A DNA stretch of 60,383 bases, taken from NCBI RefSeq assembly GCF_009795885.1, contig NZ_WTEV01000018.1, positions 1 to 60,383 on the forward strand, read 5' to 3'. The DNA comes from Gilliamella sp. Pas-s25 (lineage in GTDB: Bacteria > Pseudomonadota > Gammaproteobacteria > Enterobacterales > Orbaceae). Positions 41,045-50,368 of the stretch are shown here, piece after piece (within the stretch, counting starts at the first letter, position 1; each line of letters starts with the position of its first letter). The notes under the pieces are model-generated. The model did no database searches, was not told where the DNA came from, and worked only from the letters and a program-made list of their open reading frames with translations. A program made the translations under genes and the position numbers.

Positions 41045-41564
41045 TGTCAAGTTAGGAATTGGCAAATGAATTCCCTAACAACCCACACTTTGGCAGCAGA
41101 ATGAGGCCTTAGGTTACCCTCCACCGTCGCTCGGTCTTAACGCATTGGCTATATGATTACTCGTATCATCCTGATACTCGCCTCTGCGTGGCTATCTTCG
41201 CTTTGCTCAGTGTGTAAATTTGTTCCAAACAAATTTGTGTTCTCAACTAACATAGCCTCACTCTGTTATCCGCGCATTTTGACGATAAATTAATAGCAGT
41301 ATTAACTTTCGCACTATAAAAATCGGTGTTTTTTCTATAAAAATAGTTTAAGTAGAATATTGATTTTATTTAAGTTTTATTTTTAATGTTCTTTATTAAA
41401 ATCAAATATTTAATCTCAGTCTACGTTTAAAACTCCTCCACTTAAAATAATTATTCAGTTAGATAAAATCATTAATTAACATGCAGTAATATTTTATCAT
41501 TTTGTATCAAACTCACTTAAATTATATAATCATAATTACTATTACAATATTGAAGGAATTTAAG
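41045..41564. other. non-coding gap with dispersed repeat
   Basis: No gene seen. About 41126-41373 is copy R2 of the intergenic repeat, including the stem AAATTTGTT-CCA-AACAAATTT (41216-41236). The rest is AT-rich and presumably holds the promoter of the CbrC-family gene. Confidence 0.5.
41126..41373. repeat. dispersed intergenic repeat, copy R2
   Basis: Partner of 31313-31600 with the same ordered blocks. It has gained the AAATTTGTT hairpin where R1 continues with a different sequence. Confidence 0.6.
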
Positions 41565-42068
41565 ATGTGCCTGCCTACGTTTAAATATCATCCAAATGCA
41601 TATCAACTCGATATTTTTGTTAATGAAGAGGGGATTTGTTCCGTTTGTAATCAAAACCGAACAATAAAATATAATTTGGTACCTTATTGTGTTGAAGATC
41701 CTGATTATATCTGCCCATGGTGTATTGCCAATGGGTCGGCTGCAGAAAAATATCAAGGTCAATTCAACGATAATTATGGTGTAGAAGATGTCCCGCCCGA
41801 AATGTTAGACGAAATAGTATTAAAAACCCCAAGTTATTCATCATGGCAACAAGAAGTTTGGTTATCACATTGTAATGAACCTTGTGCTTTTATTGGTTAT
41901 GTTGGTGCCAAAGATATTGAACCCTATTTTGATGAAATCTTAGATGACATCCAAGACTATCCCGATGAATTGATAAAATCGTCTTTATCGAAAGATGGGG
42001 CGCTTGTTGGTTATTTGTTTGAGTGTGTGCAATGTGCTAAAAAAAGGTTGCATGTTGATTGTGATTGA
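41565..42068 (+). CDS. CbrC family (UPF0167) protein
   Basis: A 167-residue cytoplasmic protein with the family features FKYHPNAY, CSVCNQNR, YICPWCIANGSA, WQQEVWLSHCNEPCAFIG and a C-terminal CVQCAK. The paired cysteines suggest metal binding. E. coli CbrC is linked to colicin E2 tolerance, but the molecular function is unknown. AAGGAA before the ATG supports this start over an upstream in-frame ATG. Confidence 0.88.
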   Translation: MCLPTFKYHPNAYQLDIFVNEEGICSVCNQNRTIKYNLVPYCVEDPDYICPWCIANGSAAEKYQGQFNDNYGVEDVPPEMLDEIVLKTPSYSSWQQEVWLSHCNEPCAFIGYVGAKDIEPYFDEILDDIQDYPDELIKSSLSKDGALVGYLFECVQCAKKRLHVDCD

Positions 42069-42176
42069 TTTTAATAACTCTATACAGGGTATCGATTTAA
42101 TATGAAAAATTAAAATAAAAAATAATAGTGTGCAATATCCCACTGATAAAAGGAAATAACTAGGAAAACTGCAACC

Positions 42177-43049
42177 ATGAAAAAAATACCATTGTTATTA
42201 ACTATATTGTTGTTTAGTTGGTTTAATACTAATTATACGTTCGCTAATACTCAAACTGCATCATCTCAATATAAACATAGAGAGCATTTTGCCACTTTTG
42301 ATAGTTTTTACCAAAGTTTACCTGTGTTATCTATACCGTTTGATACTCATTCGCTACCTAAAGGTAAATTTGTAGATAGCAAATTTTTTCATTTTGAGAG
42401 CAATGATTATCAATATTATGATAATCCCCTAGATAAAGAACGACGTTATTTTACATTAAAAGATCTTATCGCTATTGGTCGTTTTGAAATCGATAATATT
42501 CGATTTGTACTCTATAGTTTTACCTTTGATAGTGAAGGTGAAGGCATTATGGAGGATTTAACCATACTCAATGCCTTCGATGAAAACGGAAAATATTTAG
42601 ATGCGCTTATTTTGTCAGGGCAAACTGGACATGAAGATCATATGTTTTTTTATTCGTCTTTAGCGCTTAATAATTTATTTCATGTCCATATAAAAAGCCA
42701 TTATTCATTGACGTATTTTATTGATGTTAAGGATAATAATTATTATCATGAAAAAGATATAAATTTAACTTACCAGTTTAAAAACAATCAATTCTGGCGA
42801 GAAGAACATACGCCAAACTGCCAAACCCTTGACCTTAAAAACTATTTAAACCAACTTATAAAAACACAGCTAGCAGACATTGCTGATGTTGCAGCTTTTA
42901 ATGATTATATTGCTTGTTATCCAGTATCCGAAAACCTGAATACCTATAAAAAGATTGCTCACTATATTAGAAATACTCATTATCACTTTTTAAGTGATGC
43001 TGAATACTACAAACTTGAAAACCAACTTAACATCATCTTAGAAGATTAG
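42177..43049 (+). CDS. exported protein of unknown function
   Basis: A 290-residue protein with a signal peptide (cut near TFA-NTQT). I recognise no family. The body is rich in Phe and Tyr with alternating strand-like segments. Two Cys (near residues 217 and 249) may form a disulfide, and the last 40 residues are helical. It follows the CbrC-family gene by 108 bases. Confidence 0.75.
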   Translation: MKKIPLLLTILLFSWFNTNYTFANTQTASSQYKHREHFATFDSFYQSLPVLSIPFDTHSLPKGKFVDSKFFHFESNDYQYYDNPLDKERRYFTLKDLIAIGRFEIDNIRFVLYSFTFDSEGEGIMEDLTILNAFDENGKYLDALILSGQTGHEDHMFFYSSLALNNLFHVHIKSHYSLTYFIDVKDNNYYHEKDINLTYQFKNNQFWREEHTPNCQTLDLKNYLNQLIKTQLADIADVAAFNDYIACYPVSENLNTYKKIAHYIRNTHYHFLSDAEYYKLENQLNIILED

Positions 43050-43184
43050 CCGTTATACTCCAAAACTATTTCTTCTATGACAGTAATAAAAACCTTGTTC
43101 GTGGCGTATTGTGTATACAATGACGCCACCAATGGATAACGCTAGGTTAGTGTGCCAATTGAGCAATAATAAAAATAACTAGTA

Positions 43185-44111
43185 CTATGGTAATTTAATA
43201 TGATCAATATAGCCTTTAACAATATTAATGCTTTTTTCAAAGAGTTGCTTTTCGTTGTCGGTAAAGTCTAGTTTGATCACTTTTTTTATTCCATGTTGAT
43301 CAAGAATCGCCGGTACACCAATAGCAACATCTTTATAACCATATTCGCCATTTAAAATACAACTAAGCGCTAATGCACGGTGGCTATTGGTGAATATATG
43401 TTGGCAGATTTCGGTAATAGTGCTGGCAATACCATATTCGGTGCAGTGTTTTCGATTCGCGATTTCAAAACCCATTTTTCGAGCTTGGCTGCCCACTTCG
43501 TCAAAATCTATTTTGTTTTTTTGTAAATCATTTAAATTAATACCATAAACTGATGAATGAGACCAAACTGGAAACTGTGAATCACCATGTTCGCCCACGA
43601 TAAAAGCATCAATGCTTTGTGGACCAATATCCATTTTTTCGCCTAATAATCGACGTAATCGCACCGTATCAAGCCATACTCCTGTACCAATCACTCGATG
43701 ACGAGGTAAGCCAGATAGTTTCCATACTTGATATGTGATGGCGTCGCAAGGGTTGGTTGCAATTAAGAAGATGCCTTTAAAACCATTTTTCATCATATTA
43801 GGCACTATGCTGGCAATAATTTTTGAGGTTCCTGCAAGCTCTTCGGCTCTGCTTTTCTGGGCAATGCCTGAGGTAACAGTGATAATGGCAATATCTATGT
43901 CAGCGCAATCAGTCGATTCGCGTAAACTAACCTTTATCATATTTTGCCGATAAGCTGCCGCATCTAATAAATCTTGCGCATGCCCATATGCTAATTCTTT
44001 ATTCAGATCAACCAGTACAATTTCTTCGCAAATACCTCGGTTAACCAATGTATAAGCCGTTGTTGATCCAACATTACCCACGCCGATAATCATCACTTTT
44101 CGTAATTTCAT
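43185..44111 (-). CDS. L-lactate dehydrogenase-like (LDH/MDH family)
   Basis: NAD-dependent 2-hydroxyacid dehydrogenase of 308 residues, likely reducing pyruvate to L-lactate. It has the Rossmann motif GVGNVGSTTAY, ATNPCDAITY, and the catalytic His in GEHGDSQFPVWS. Gln in the substrate loop (SGIAQKSRAEEL), where malate dehydrogenases have Arg, favours lactate. L-2-hydroxyisocaproate dehydrogenase is an alternative. With dld it suggests mixed lactate metabolism. Confidence 0.88.
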   Translation of the reverse strand: MKLRKVMIIGVGNVGSTTAYTLVNRGICEEIVLVDLNKELAYGHAQDLLDAAAYRQNMIKVSLRESTDCADIDIAIITVTSGIAQKSRAEELAGTSKIIASIVPNMMKNGFKGIFLIATNPCDAITYQVWKLSGLPRHRVIGTGVWLDTVRLRRLLGEKMDIGPQSIDAFIVGEHGDSQFPVWSHSSVYGINLNDLQKNKIDFDEVGSQARKMGFEIANRKHCTEYGIASTITEICQHIFTNSHRALALSCILNGEYGYKDVAIGVPAILDQHGIKKVIKLDFTDNEKQLFEKSINIVKGYIDHIKLP

Positions 44112-44313
44112 ACTTACCCCCCTATTTTATTTAGATTAAAAAGGAATCATTTATTTACCCTTATACTCTCGTTAATTATAGATTCAAGTCAAAATGACTA
44201 ATTAATGGTATTGCTAAAAATCTATAAGGTAACAACCCATTAAGGTTGATTATTGAGTGGAGATTGTTTTATTGTTAAACTATTATTAATTATAGAAGAA
44301 AGGAAATTATTAG

Positions 44314-46323
44314 ATGAAAAATAAAATAATTCTAGGATTATCCCTAGCCACACCATTAGTGGTAAATGCACTTGAGCTACAAGGAAATCAAACCTATACT
44401 GATGAAATTAATGTCCCCGTTACTCACGATTTAAATAAAGTTAATGGAGAAATTACATCAGGTATCCGTATATTTTCTAATAGCAACACTATTTTTGAAA
44501 AAAATGTCACTGTCAATATCCAAAGAGAAGCTAATCGCATAGAAGATGGCGTAACAATTGCAGGGCTAGATTCTTTTCCTTCAACTCGTTCTACATCTTC
44601 CACCATTTTTAATGGTGATCTTACAATTCATATGCAAGGACATGATTCTGATGCAATTTCTTTACTTGGAGATTCAACCATCATCGTTAATGGAAAAACA
44701 ACATTAAGCGTTAACGATCGTGAATGGTCAGATGCTATTTTTATCTCTGATGGAAATTTAACATTAAATGGCGAATCATTTATTGATGGTAATATTAGTT
44801 CTATTGAAAATGGGGTATTAAGAATCAATAATAAATCAATAATTAATGGCGATATCGATGCAAGCTTTGGCGGAACAATTATATTAGATTTAGCCTCCGG
44901 TTCCAAAATTGTAGGTCGAGTGTCAGGATTTGGCGATCCAGATGATCCTGATGAGGGTAATCCTGATACCACTGGAATTATAAAAATGAATCTTGCCAAA
45001 GGCGCTTCTTGGGAAATAACAGATGATAATTCTTACCTTACAGAACTATCTGGACAAGGTTCGATAAAATTTGTTAATGATAATTCTAATGGTAACTATG
45101 TAGAGTTAACCATTGAGAATTTAAAAGGTGAATCAAGTTTTGATTTACGTACCGACATTGCTGCAGAGAAAAGCGATAAAATTATTATTTCAAAATCAGC
45201 TGACACAAACCGTCCTATATCCGCAGAGGGAACTCATACCCTAAATTTAACAAATAATGGAGCGTCTAATACCACAGGTAAAGAAAAATTAACTTTAGTC
45301 GAAATTGATGATAATGCCACAAGTACTGCTGAGTTTAAGACAAATCATAATGTTGAACTTGGTGGTTATCAATATTCCCTAAATAAAGAGGGTAACAATT
45401 ATGTGTTAACAGCTCATCGTACTATTACTTCATCAGCAATGGCTAGTGCTGGGTTTCTTAACAGTAATTATTTAATGAGCTATATTGAAACCCAAACTTT
45501 ACTCAAACGCCTTGGCGATATTCGAACAAGTGGACAGTTTGGTGATGTTTGGTTACGCGGTTTTTCTGGTAAGTTGGATTCATTTTCTGGCGGTAAATTA
45601 AGTAAATTTGATATGAGCTATCATGGATTCCAATTTGGTGCAGATAAACAGTTATCTGAAGACTCACCTTTTGTAGTCGGTGCTTTTGTTGGACAAACTT
45701 ATGGAGATCCAGATTATCGTAAAGGAGATGGATCTTTAAAATCATTTAATACTGGTCTTTACGCAACTTATTTAAACAATGACGGATTTTATATTGATGG
45801 TGTTGCTAAATATGCTCGTCAAAAAAATCACTTTAAGGTTAAAGATACAGCCAATAATCATGTTCAAGGAACAGGTCATACCAATGGGCTTGGTTTATCT
45901 TTGGAGTTAGGTCAGAAATTTAAATTTAATGATTTTTATATCGAACCCCAATCTCAATTATCTTACAGTCACCAAAATGCTACATCAATTAATGCTACCA
46001 ATGGGCTTAAAGTAAAATTAGGCAATTATAATTCGTTAATTGGTCGAGCATCAGCATTATTTGGATACGAGATCAATTCAGACAACAATAACATCAATAT
46101 CTATGCTAAAACAGGAATTGTTAGAGAATTTCATGGTGATACTTACTATAAATTAAATACAAGTAAAGAAAAGCATTCATTCAAAGGTAATTGGTGGAAT
46201 AATGGGGTAGGTATAACTGCACAGTTTAATCAACAACATAATATTTATTTGGATTTAGAAAGCTCACCGGGTAGCCGATTTGATTTATTACAAGTCAATG
46301 GCGGATATCGTTTTTCTTTCTAA
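44314..46323 (+). CDS. type V autotransporter (classical)
   Basis: A 669-residue outer-membrane autotransporter. Residues 1-19 are the signal peptide (cut near VNA-LELQ). Residues about 20-370 are a passenger of short repeating strands (for example LTLNGESFIDGNISSI) expected to fold as a beta-helix. From about 385 a 12-stranded beta-barrel follows (FGDVWLRGFSG, FNTGLYATYL, YIEPQSQLSYSH), ending in the classic terminal aromatic GGYRFSF. AGAAAGGAAA precedes the ATG. No protease triad or RGD was seen in the passenger, so its role (adhesion or other) is open. Confidence 0.92.
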   Translation: MKNKIILGLSLATPLVVNALELQGNQTYTDEINVPVTHDLNKVNGEITSGIRIFSNSNTIFEKNVTVNIQREANRIEDGVTIAGLDSFPSTRSTSSTIFNGDLTIHMQGHDSDAISLLGDSTIIVNGKTTLSVNDREWSDAIFISDGNLTLNGESFIDGNISSIENGVLRINNKSIINGDIDASFGGTIILDLASGSKIVGRVSGFGDPDDPDEGNPDTTGIIKMNLAKGASWEITDDNSYLTELSGQGSIKFVNDNSNGNYVELTIENLKGESSFDLRTDIAAEKSDKIIISKSADTNRPISAEGTHTLNLTNNGASNTTGKEKLTLVEIDDNATSTAEFKTNHNVELGGYQYSLNKEGNNYVLTAHRTITSSAMASAGFLNSNYLMSYIETQTLLKRLGDIRTSGQFGDVWLRGFSGKLDSFSGGKLSKFDMSYHGFQFGADKQLSEDSPFVVGAFVGQTYGDPDYRKGDGSLKSFNTGLYATYLNNDGFYIDGVAKYARQKNHFKVKDTANNHVQGTGHTNGLGLSLELGQKFKFNDFYIEPQSQLSYSHQNATSINATNGLKVKLGNYNSLIGRASALFGYEINSDNNNINIYAKTGIVREFHGDTYYKLNTSKEKHSFKGNWWNNGVGITAQFNQQHNIYLDLESSPGSRFDLLQVNGGYRFSF

Positions 46324-46368
46324 ATTACCGATTTACCAATAAAACTACTTTCACATTTCCCTAAAATC

Positions 46369-46402
46369 CATAAACCACATAGTTAAACATATGTGGTTTA
46401 TG
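46369..46402 (+). terminator. stem-loop after the autotransporter gene
   Basis: Perfect 13-base stem CATAAACCACATA/TATGTGGTTTATG with an eight-base loop; no long U tract. Confidence 0.55.
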
Positions 46403-46558
46403 CCAATTTATTTGATCATTTTTTTCTACTGTAACTATCATTTAAATAGATGGAATTAGCTACTATTTATTTTAGTTTTATATACAATGAATTAATAACA
46501 TAACTTAATAACATAACTAGGTAACCAGTTAATTGAAATAGTAAGTTTTAAAAAGGAT

Positions 46559-46587
46559 TTGACTTTTATTCATTAAATAAGAATAAT
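46559..46587 (+). promoter_or_regulatory. promoter of the sitABCD operon
   Basis: TTGACT (46559-46564), a 17-base spacer and AATAAT (46582-46587), overlapping the Fur-like box. It gives a leader of about 140 bases to sitA. Confidence 0.65.
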
Positions 46588-46594
46588 TCTCATT
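46576..46594. promoter_or_regulatory. Fur-like box at the sit promoter
   Basis: AATAAGAATAATTCTCATT matches the 19-base Fur consensus at 12 positions, including the central AATAATT and the terminal CATT. It covers the -10 element, the place for iron-dependent repression. Confidence 0.6.
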
Positions 46595-46735
46595 AATATC
46601 TAAGTTAATTGTTATTATGAATTAGTCATCATGTTTCACCATTACAAATAATTAAATAAAAAGGATATTGCTTGATTTAGTAAAAATGATCATTGTGTCT
46701 TGCTATTTAATTATGTTAAACGCAAGGAGTCGCTA

Positions 46736-47644
46736 ATGAAGTTCAATTTTTTTAGATTTTTAAGCATTATTTTAGCCTCGTTGATTATTTTCATTGGAGT
46801 GTCTTCATCTGCCCATGCTGCAGAAAAAAAGTTTAAAGTGGTTACCACCTTTACCATTATCCAAGATATCGCACAAAACGTTGCTGGTGATGCAGCTCAG
46901 GTTGAGTCAATTACTAAAGTCGGAGCTGAAATTCATGAGTACGATCCCACACCAAAAGACATTACCAAAGTGCTTTCTGCCGATTTAGTATTATGGAATG
47001 GCCTTAATTTAGAGCTTTGGTTTAAACGCTTTTTTGAAGACGTTAAAGATGTACCTTCGGTTGTGGTGACAGAGGGTATTGCACCAATGCCAATTCAAGA
47101 AGGTAGCTATAAAGGTAACCCAAATCCGCATGCTTGGATGTCGCCAACGTTGGCTTTAATTTATGTTGAAAATATCCGTGCGGCGTTTGTTAAATATGAT
47201 CCTAAAAATGCAGAGATTTATAATAAAAATGCAGCCGATTATATTGCTAAAATTAAAGCACTTGATGCACCATTACGTGAACGTTTAGCTAAAATTCCTG
47301 AAGCTAAACGTTGGTTAGTCACCAGTGAGGGCGCGTTTAGTTATTTGGCTCGTGACTATAATTTGAAAGAAGCTTACCTTTGGCCAATCAATGCCGAGCA
47401 ACAAGGCACCCCTCAGCAAGTTAGGCATTTAATTGATTTAGTTAGAGCAAATGATATTCCTGTTATTTTTAGTGAGAGTACTATTTCAGATAAGCCCGCT
47501 AAACAAGTTAGTAAAGAAACCGATATTAAATATGGCGGCGTTTTATATGTCGATTCACTTTCAACTAAAGATGGCCCTGTACCCACTTATATTGATCTAC
47601 TCAAAGTGACCGTTGAAACTATCGCTAAAGGATTTGAAAAATAA
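46736..47644 (+). CDS. sitA: Mn/Fe ABC transporter substrate-binding protein SitA
   Basis: A cluster-A1 periplasmic metal-binding protein of 302 residues: signal peptide cut at AHA-AEKK, then metal ligands in [11 protein letters not shown] (His), NPHAWMSP (His), TSEGAFSY (Glu) and YVDSLS (Asp). The HHED set suits Mn or Fe(II) rather than zinc, and no His-rich loop is present. AAGGAG before the ATG fixes the start; an upstream TTG is not used. It is the first gene of a four-gene operon behind a Fur-like promoter. Confidence 0.94.
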   Translation: MKFNFFRFLSIILASLIIFIGVSSSAHAAEKKFKVVTTFTIIQDIAQNVAGDAAQVESITKVGAEIHEYDPTPKDITKVLSADLVLWNGLNLELWFKRFFEDVKDVPSVVVTEGIAPMPIQEGSYKGNPNPHAWMSPTLALIYVENIRAAFVKYDPKNAEIYNKNAADYIAKIKALDAPLRERLAKIPEAKRWLVTSEGAFSYLARDYNLKEAYLWPINAEQQGTPQQVRHLIDLVRANDIPVIFSESTISDKPAKQVSKETDIKYGGVLYVDSLSTKDGPVPTYIDLLKVTVETIAKGFEK

Positions 47645-48537
47645 TGACTCAAATTTGCTTGAATGTTGATGATATCACCGTGACTTATAATAATGGTCAT
47701 ACCGCAATTTATGATGCTAGCTTTCGCTTAAATGGTGGCACTATCTGTGCGTTAGTTGGCGTTAATGGTAGTGGTAAATCGACGTTATTTAAAAGCATTA
47801 TGGGGATGGTTCGTCCAACTCGTGGTCATGTCACATTTAATGATATGTCAGTTAAGCAGACCTTAAAACAAAATATCATTGCTTATGTGCCACAAACCGA
47901 AGAGGTCGATTGGGATTTTCCAGTCCTAGTGTCAGACGTGGTCATGATGGGGCGATATGGGCATATGTCTTTTTTACGTATTCCAAGTAAAGAAGATAAA
48001 AAACAAGTCGATCTTGCCCTTAAACGTGTCAATATGCTCGATTTTAAACATCGTCAGATTGGTGAGCTGTCAGGTGGGCAAAAAAAACGGGTATTTTTAG
48101 CTCGAGCGTTAGCTCAGCAAGGTAAAGTGCTGTTGTTAGATGAACCCTTTACTGGAGTTGATGTTAAAACTGAAAATGCCATTATTGATCTGTTGAAAGA
48201 TCTACGTAAAGAAGGCCATTTGATTTTAGTTTCAACTCATAACCTAGGTAGTGTGCCTGAATTTTGCGATCAAGTGGTGTTAATTAATCAAACTGTTTTG
48301 GCCTTTGGTCCAACTAAAACAACCTTTACACCACAAAATTTAATGACCACCTTTGGTGGTGCCCTGCGTTATCTGAGTTTGTCGGGCGAGAAATTGCACG
48401 ATGATGAAGATCCTCGTAAAGTATCGATCTTAACCGATGATGAACGCGCTGCAATTTTTTATGGGGAAGGTAAGCATGACTCGCCTCATCGAGATTTGCT
48501 GGTTAACCATCACGATAATGAACCAAAAGGGCAATAA
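47644..48537 (+). CDS. sitB: Mn/Fe ABC transporter ATPase SitB
   Basis: The 297-residue nucleotide-binding subunit: Walker [10 protein letters not shown], signature LSGGQKKR, Walker B VLLLDEPF and the H-loop STHN. A C-terminal tail of about 50 acidic and His-containing residues extends past the ABC core, as in SitB/YfeB. Its ATG overlaps the sitA stop by one base. Confidence 0.95.
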   Translation: MTQICLNVDDITVTYNNGHTAIYDASFRLNGGTICALVGVNGSGKSTLFKSIMGMVRPTRGHVTFNDMSVKQTLKQNIIAYVPQTEEVDWDFPVLVSDVVMMGRYGHMSFLRIPSKEDKKQVDLALKRVNMLDFKHRQIGELSGGQKKRVFLARALAQQGKVLLLDEPFTGVDVKTENAIIDLLKDLRKEGHLILVSTHNLGSVPEFCDQVVLINQTVLAFGPTKTTFTPQNLMTTFGGALRYLSLSGEKLHDDEDPRKVSILTDDERAAIFYGEGKHDSPHRDLLVNHHDNEPKGQ

Positions 48538-48540
48538 TAA

Positions 48541-49407
48541 ATGGAACTATTACTTGAGCCATTCACCTACGGTTTTATGTTAAAAGCAATTTGGGTAAGT
48601 AGTATTGTGGGTGCTGCCTGTGCTTTTTTATCGGCTTTTTTAATGTTAAAAGGTTGGTCACTCATGGGCGATGCGCTTTCGCATTCTGTCGTGCCTGGTG
48701 TTGCAGGGGCTTATGCGTTGGGGGTACCTTATTCTGTTGGTGCTTTTTTTACCGGATTACTCGCTGCGCTAGCCATTACGCTAGTGCGTGCCTTTACGCG
48801 ATTAAAAGCAGATGCCATTATTGGTTTTATCTTTTCAACCTTTTTTGCTGTCGGTTTGTTAATTATTTCGCTCAATCCAACATCAATCAATGCGCAAACC
48901 ATTATATTTGGTAATATTCTAGGAATTGATGATAGTGATATGTGGCAAGTGCAAATCATTATTTTGGTGTCATTTATATTACTTTTCTTTTTTTGGAAGG
49001 ATTTATTAGTCGTTTTTTTTGATGAAACCCATGCCCGATCCATTGGATTAAAACCACTACCGTTAAAAATCCTATTTTTTACCATTTTAAGTGCCTGCAC
49101 TGTTGCGGCACTGCAAACTGTTGGAGCCATTTTAGTAATTGCTATGGTTGTTACACCCGGTGCAACCGCTTACTTATTGACTAATCGATTTTCGCACTTA
49201 TTGATTATTTCGGTTCTAATTGGTGCGATAACAAGTGCTATTGGTGCTTGGATCAGTTACTTTTTAAATGGCGAAACCGGTGGCGTTATTGTTACGTTGC
49301 AAACACTAATATTTATTGCTGCATTCTTATTTGCTCCACAGCAAGGGTTAATTGTAAATCGCCTTAGGATCCGCCAAAGCCGTTTAAATAAAAGGGGGCA
49401 GGTATGA
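48541..49407 (+). CDS. sitC: Mn/Fe ABC transporter permease SitC
   Basis: A 288-residue ABC-3 family permease with about eight hydrophobic helices. It shares the block LKGWSLMGDALSHSVVPGVA with sitD, the coupling region typical of metal permeases. It starts three bases after sitB and overlaps sitD by four. Confidence 0.94.
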   Translation: MELLLEPFTYGFMLKAIWVSSIVGAACAFLSAFLMLKGWSLMGDALSHSVVPGVAGAYALGVPYSVGAFFTGLLAALAITLVRAFTRLKADAIIGFIFSTFFAVGLLIISLNPTSINAQTIIFGNILGIDDSDMWQVQIIILVSFILLFFFWKDLLVVFFDETHARSIGLKPLPLKILFFTILSACTVAALQTVGAILVIAMVVTPGATAYLLTNRFSHLLIISVLIGAITSAIGAWISYFLNGETGGVIVTLQTLIFIAAFLFAPQQGLIVNRLRIRQSRLNKRGQV

Positions 49408-50240
49408 CAGAGTTTTGGGAATATATCTATTATCCACTTACTCTTCCCCTTATTGAGCGCGCAATCTTAGCTTCGTTAGCAACCGGTATTGTGTGTGCCC
49501 TACTATCTTGTTTTTTAGTTTTAAAAGGTTGGTCGTTAATGGGGGATGCGATTTCGCATGCGGTTTTACCCGGCATTGTGCTGGCATATGTAGCAGGTAT
49601 CCCTATTATCATTGGTGCTTTTGCTTCAGGCCTATTTTGCTCGGTTGCAACAGGTTATATTAAAGAAAACAGTCGCATTAAAGAAGATACGGTCATGGGA
49701 ATTGTGTTTTCAGGGATGTTTGCTTTTGGCTTAGTGTTATTTTCCAAAGTAGATACATCGCAACATTTAAATCATATCCTATTTGGTAGTGTGCTTGGCA
49801 CCAGTTATGACGAGCTTAAACAGATCATCTTCATTGCTGTAATTGTATCGCTTTTAATTATTATTAAACGCCGTGATCTGATGCTCTATTGCTTCGACCC
49901 AGTGCAAGCTAAAGTTATAGGACTGCCCGTTAAGTTACTCCATTACGGTTTGTTGAGTGTTTTGGCTTTAACTATTGTAGGATCATTAAAAGTCGCGGGG
50001 ATGATTTTAGTTATTGCAATGTTGATAGCCCCGGGCATCACTGCTTTTTCATTAAGTAAACGCTTTGAATGGATGTTAGTGATTGCCGTATTGGTTTCAA
50101 CATTTTCAACAGTGATGGGAACGTTGATAAGTTATTATATAGATGCGTCAACCAGCGCTTGTATTGTTATTTTACAAGCAACTCTTTTTTTATTTGCCCA
50201 AACTTACCAGTTTGTTGCTCACAAAAAAGTGCGCTGTTAA
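49404..50240 (+). CDS. sitD: Mn/Fe ABC transporter permease SitD
   Basis: The second ABC-3 permease (278 residues), a paralogue of sitC with LKGWSLMGDAISHAVLPG and eight or so helices. ATGA overlap with the sitC stop shows translational coupling. Two distinct permeases are the hallmark of SitABCD/YfeABCD systems. Confidence 0.94.
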   Translation: MTEFWEYIYYPLTLPLIERAILASLATGIVCALLSCFLVLKGWSLMGDAISHAVLPGIVLAYVAGIPIIIGAFASGLFCSVATGYIKENSRIKEDTVMGIVFSGMFAFGLVLFSKVDTSQHLNHILFGSVLGTSYDELKQIIFIAVIVSLLIIIKRRDLMLYCFDPVQAKVIGLPVKLLHYGLLSVLALTIVGSLKVAGMILVIAMLIAPGITAFSLSKRFEWMLVIAVLVSTFSTVMGTLISYYIDASTSACIVILQATLFLFAQTYQFVAHKKVRC

Positions 50241-50296
50241 ATTAATTTTTGAAACTACTATTGAAATCACTATTAAAACTACATTGTTAATAGCTA

Positions 50297-50340
50297 TAAA
50301 AAAACAGCGTAAATATAATTTGTAACTGTATTTACGCTGT
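50297..50340 (-). terminator. terminator of dnaB, convergent with sitD
   Basis: Perfect 12-base stem ACAGCGTAAATA/TATTTACGCTGT; on the minus strand it is followed by seven T. Confidence 0.75.
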
Positions 50341-50368
50341 ATCGATGCTTATTTATTACTTTTAGTTT

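Noticed and set aside
44628-44999. A 123-codon minus-strand ORF inside the autotransporter gene
   Set aside because: Antisense shadow of the passenger coding region; low-complexity composition and no start signal.
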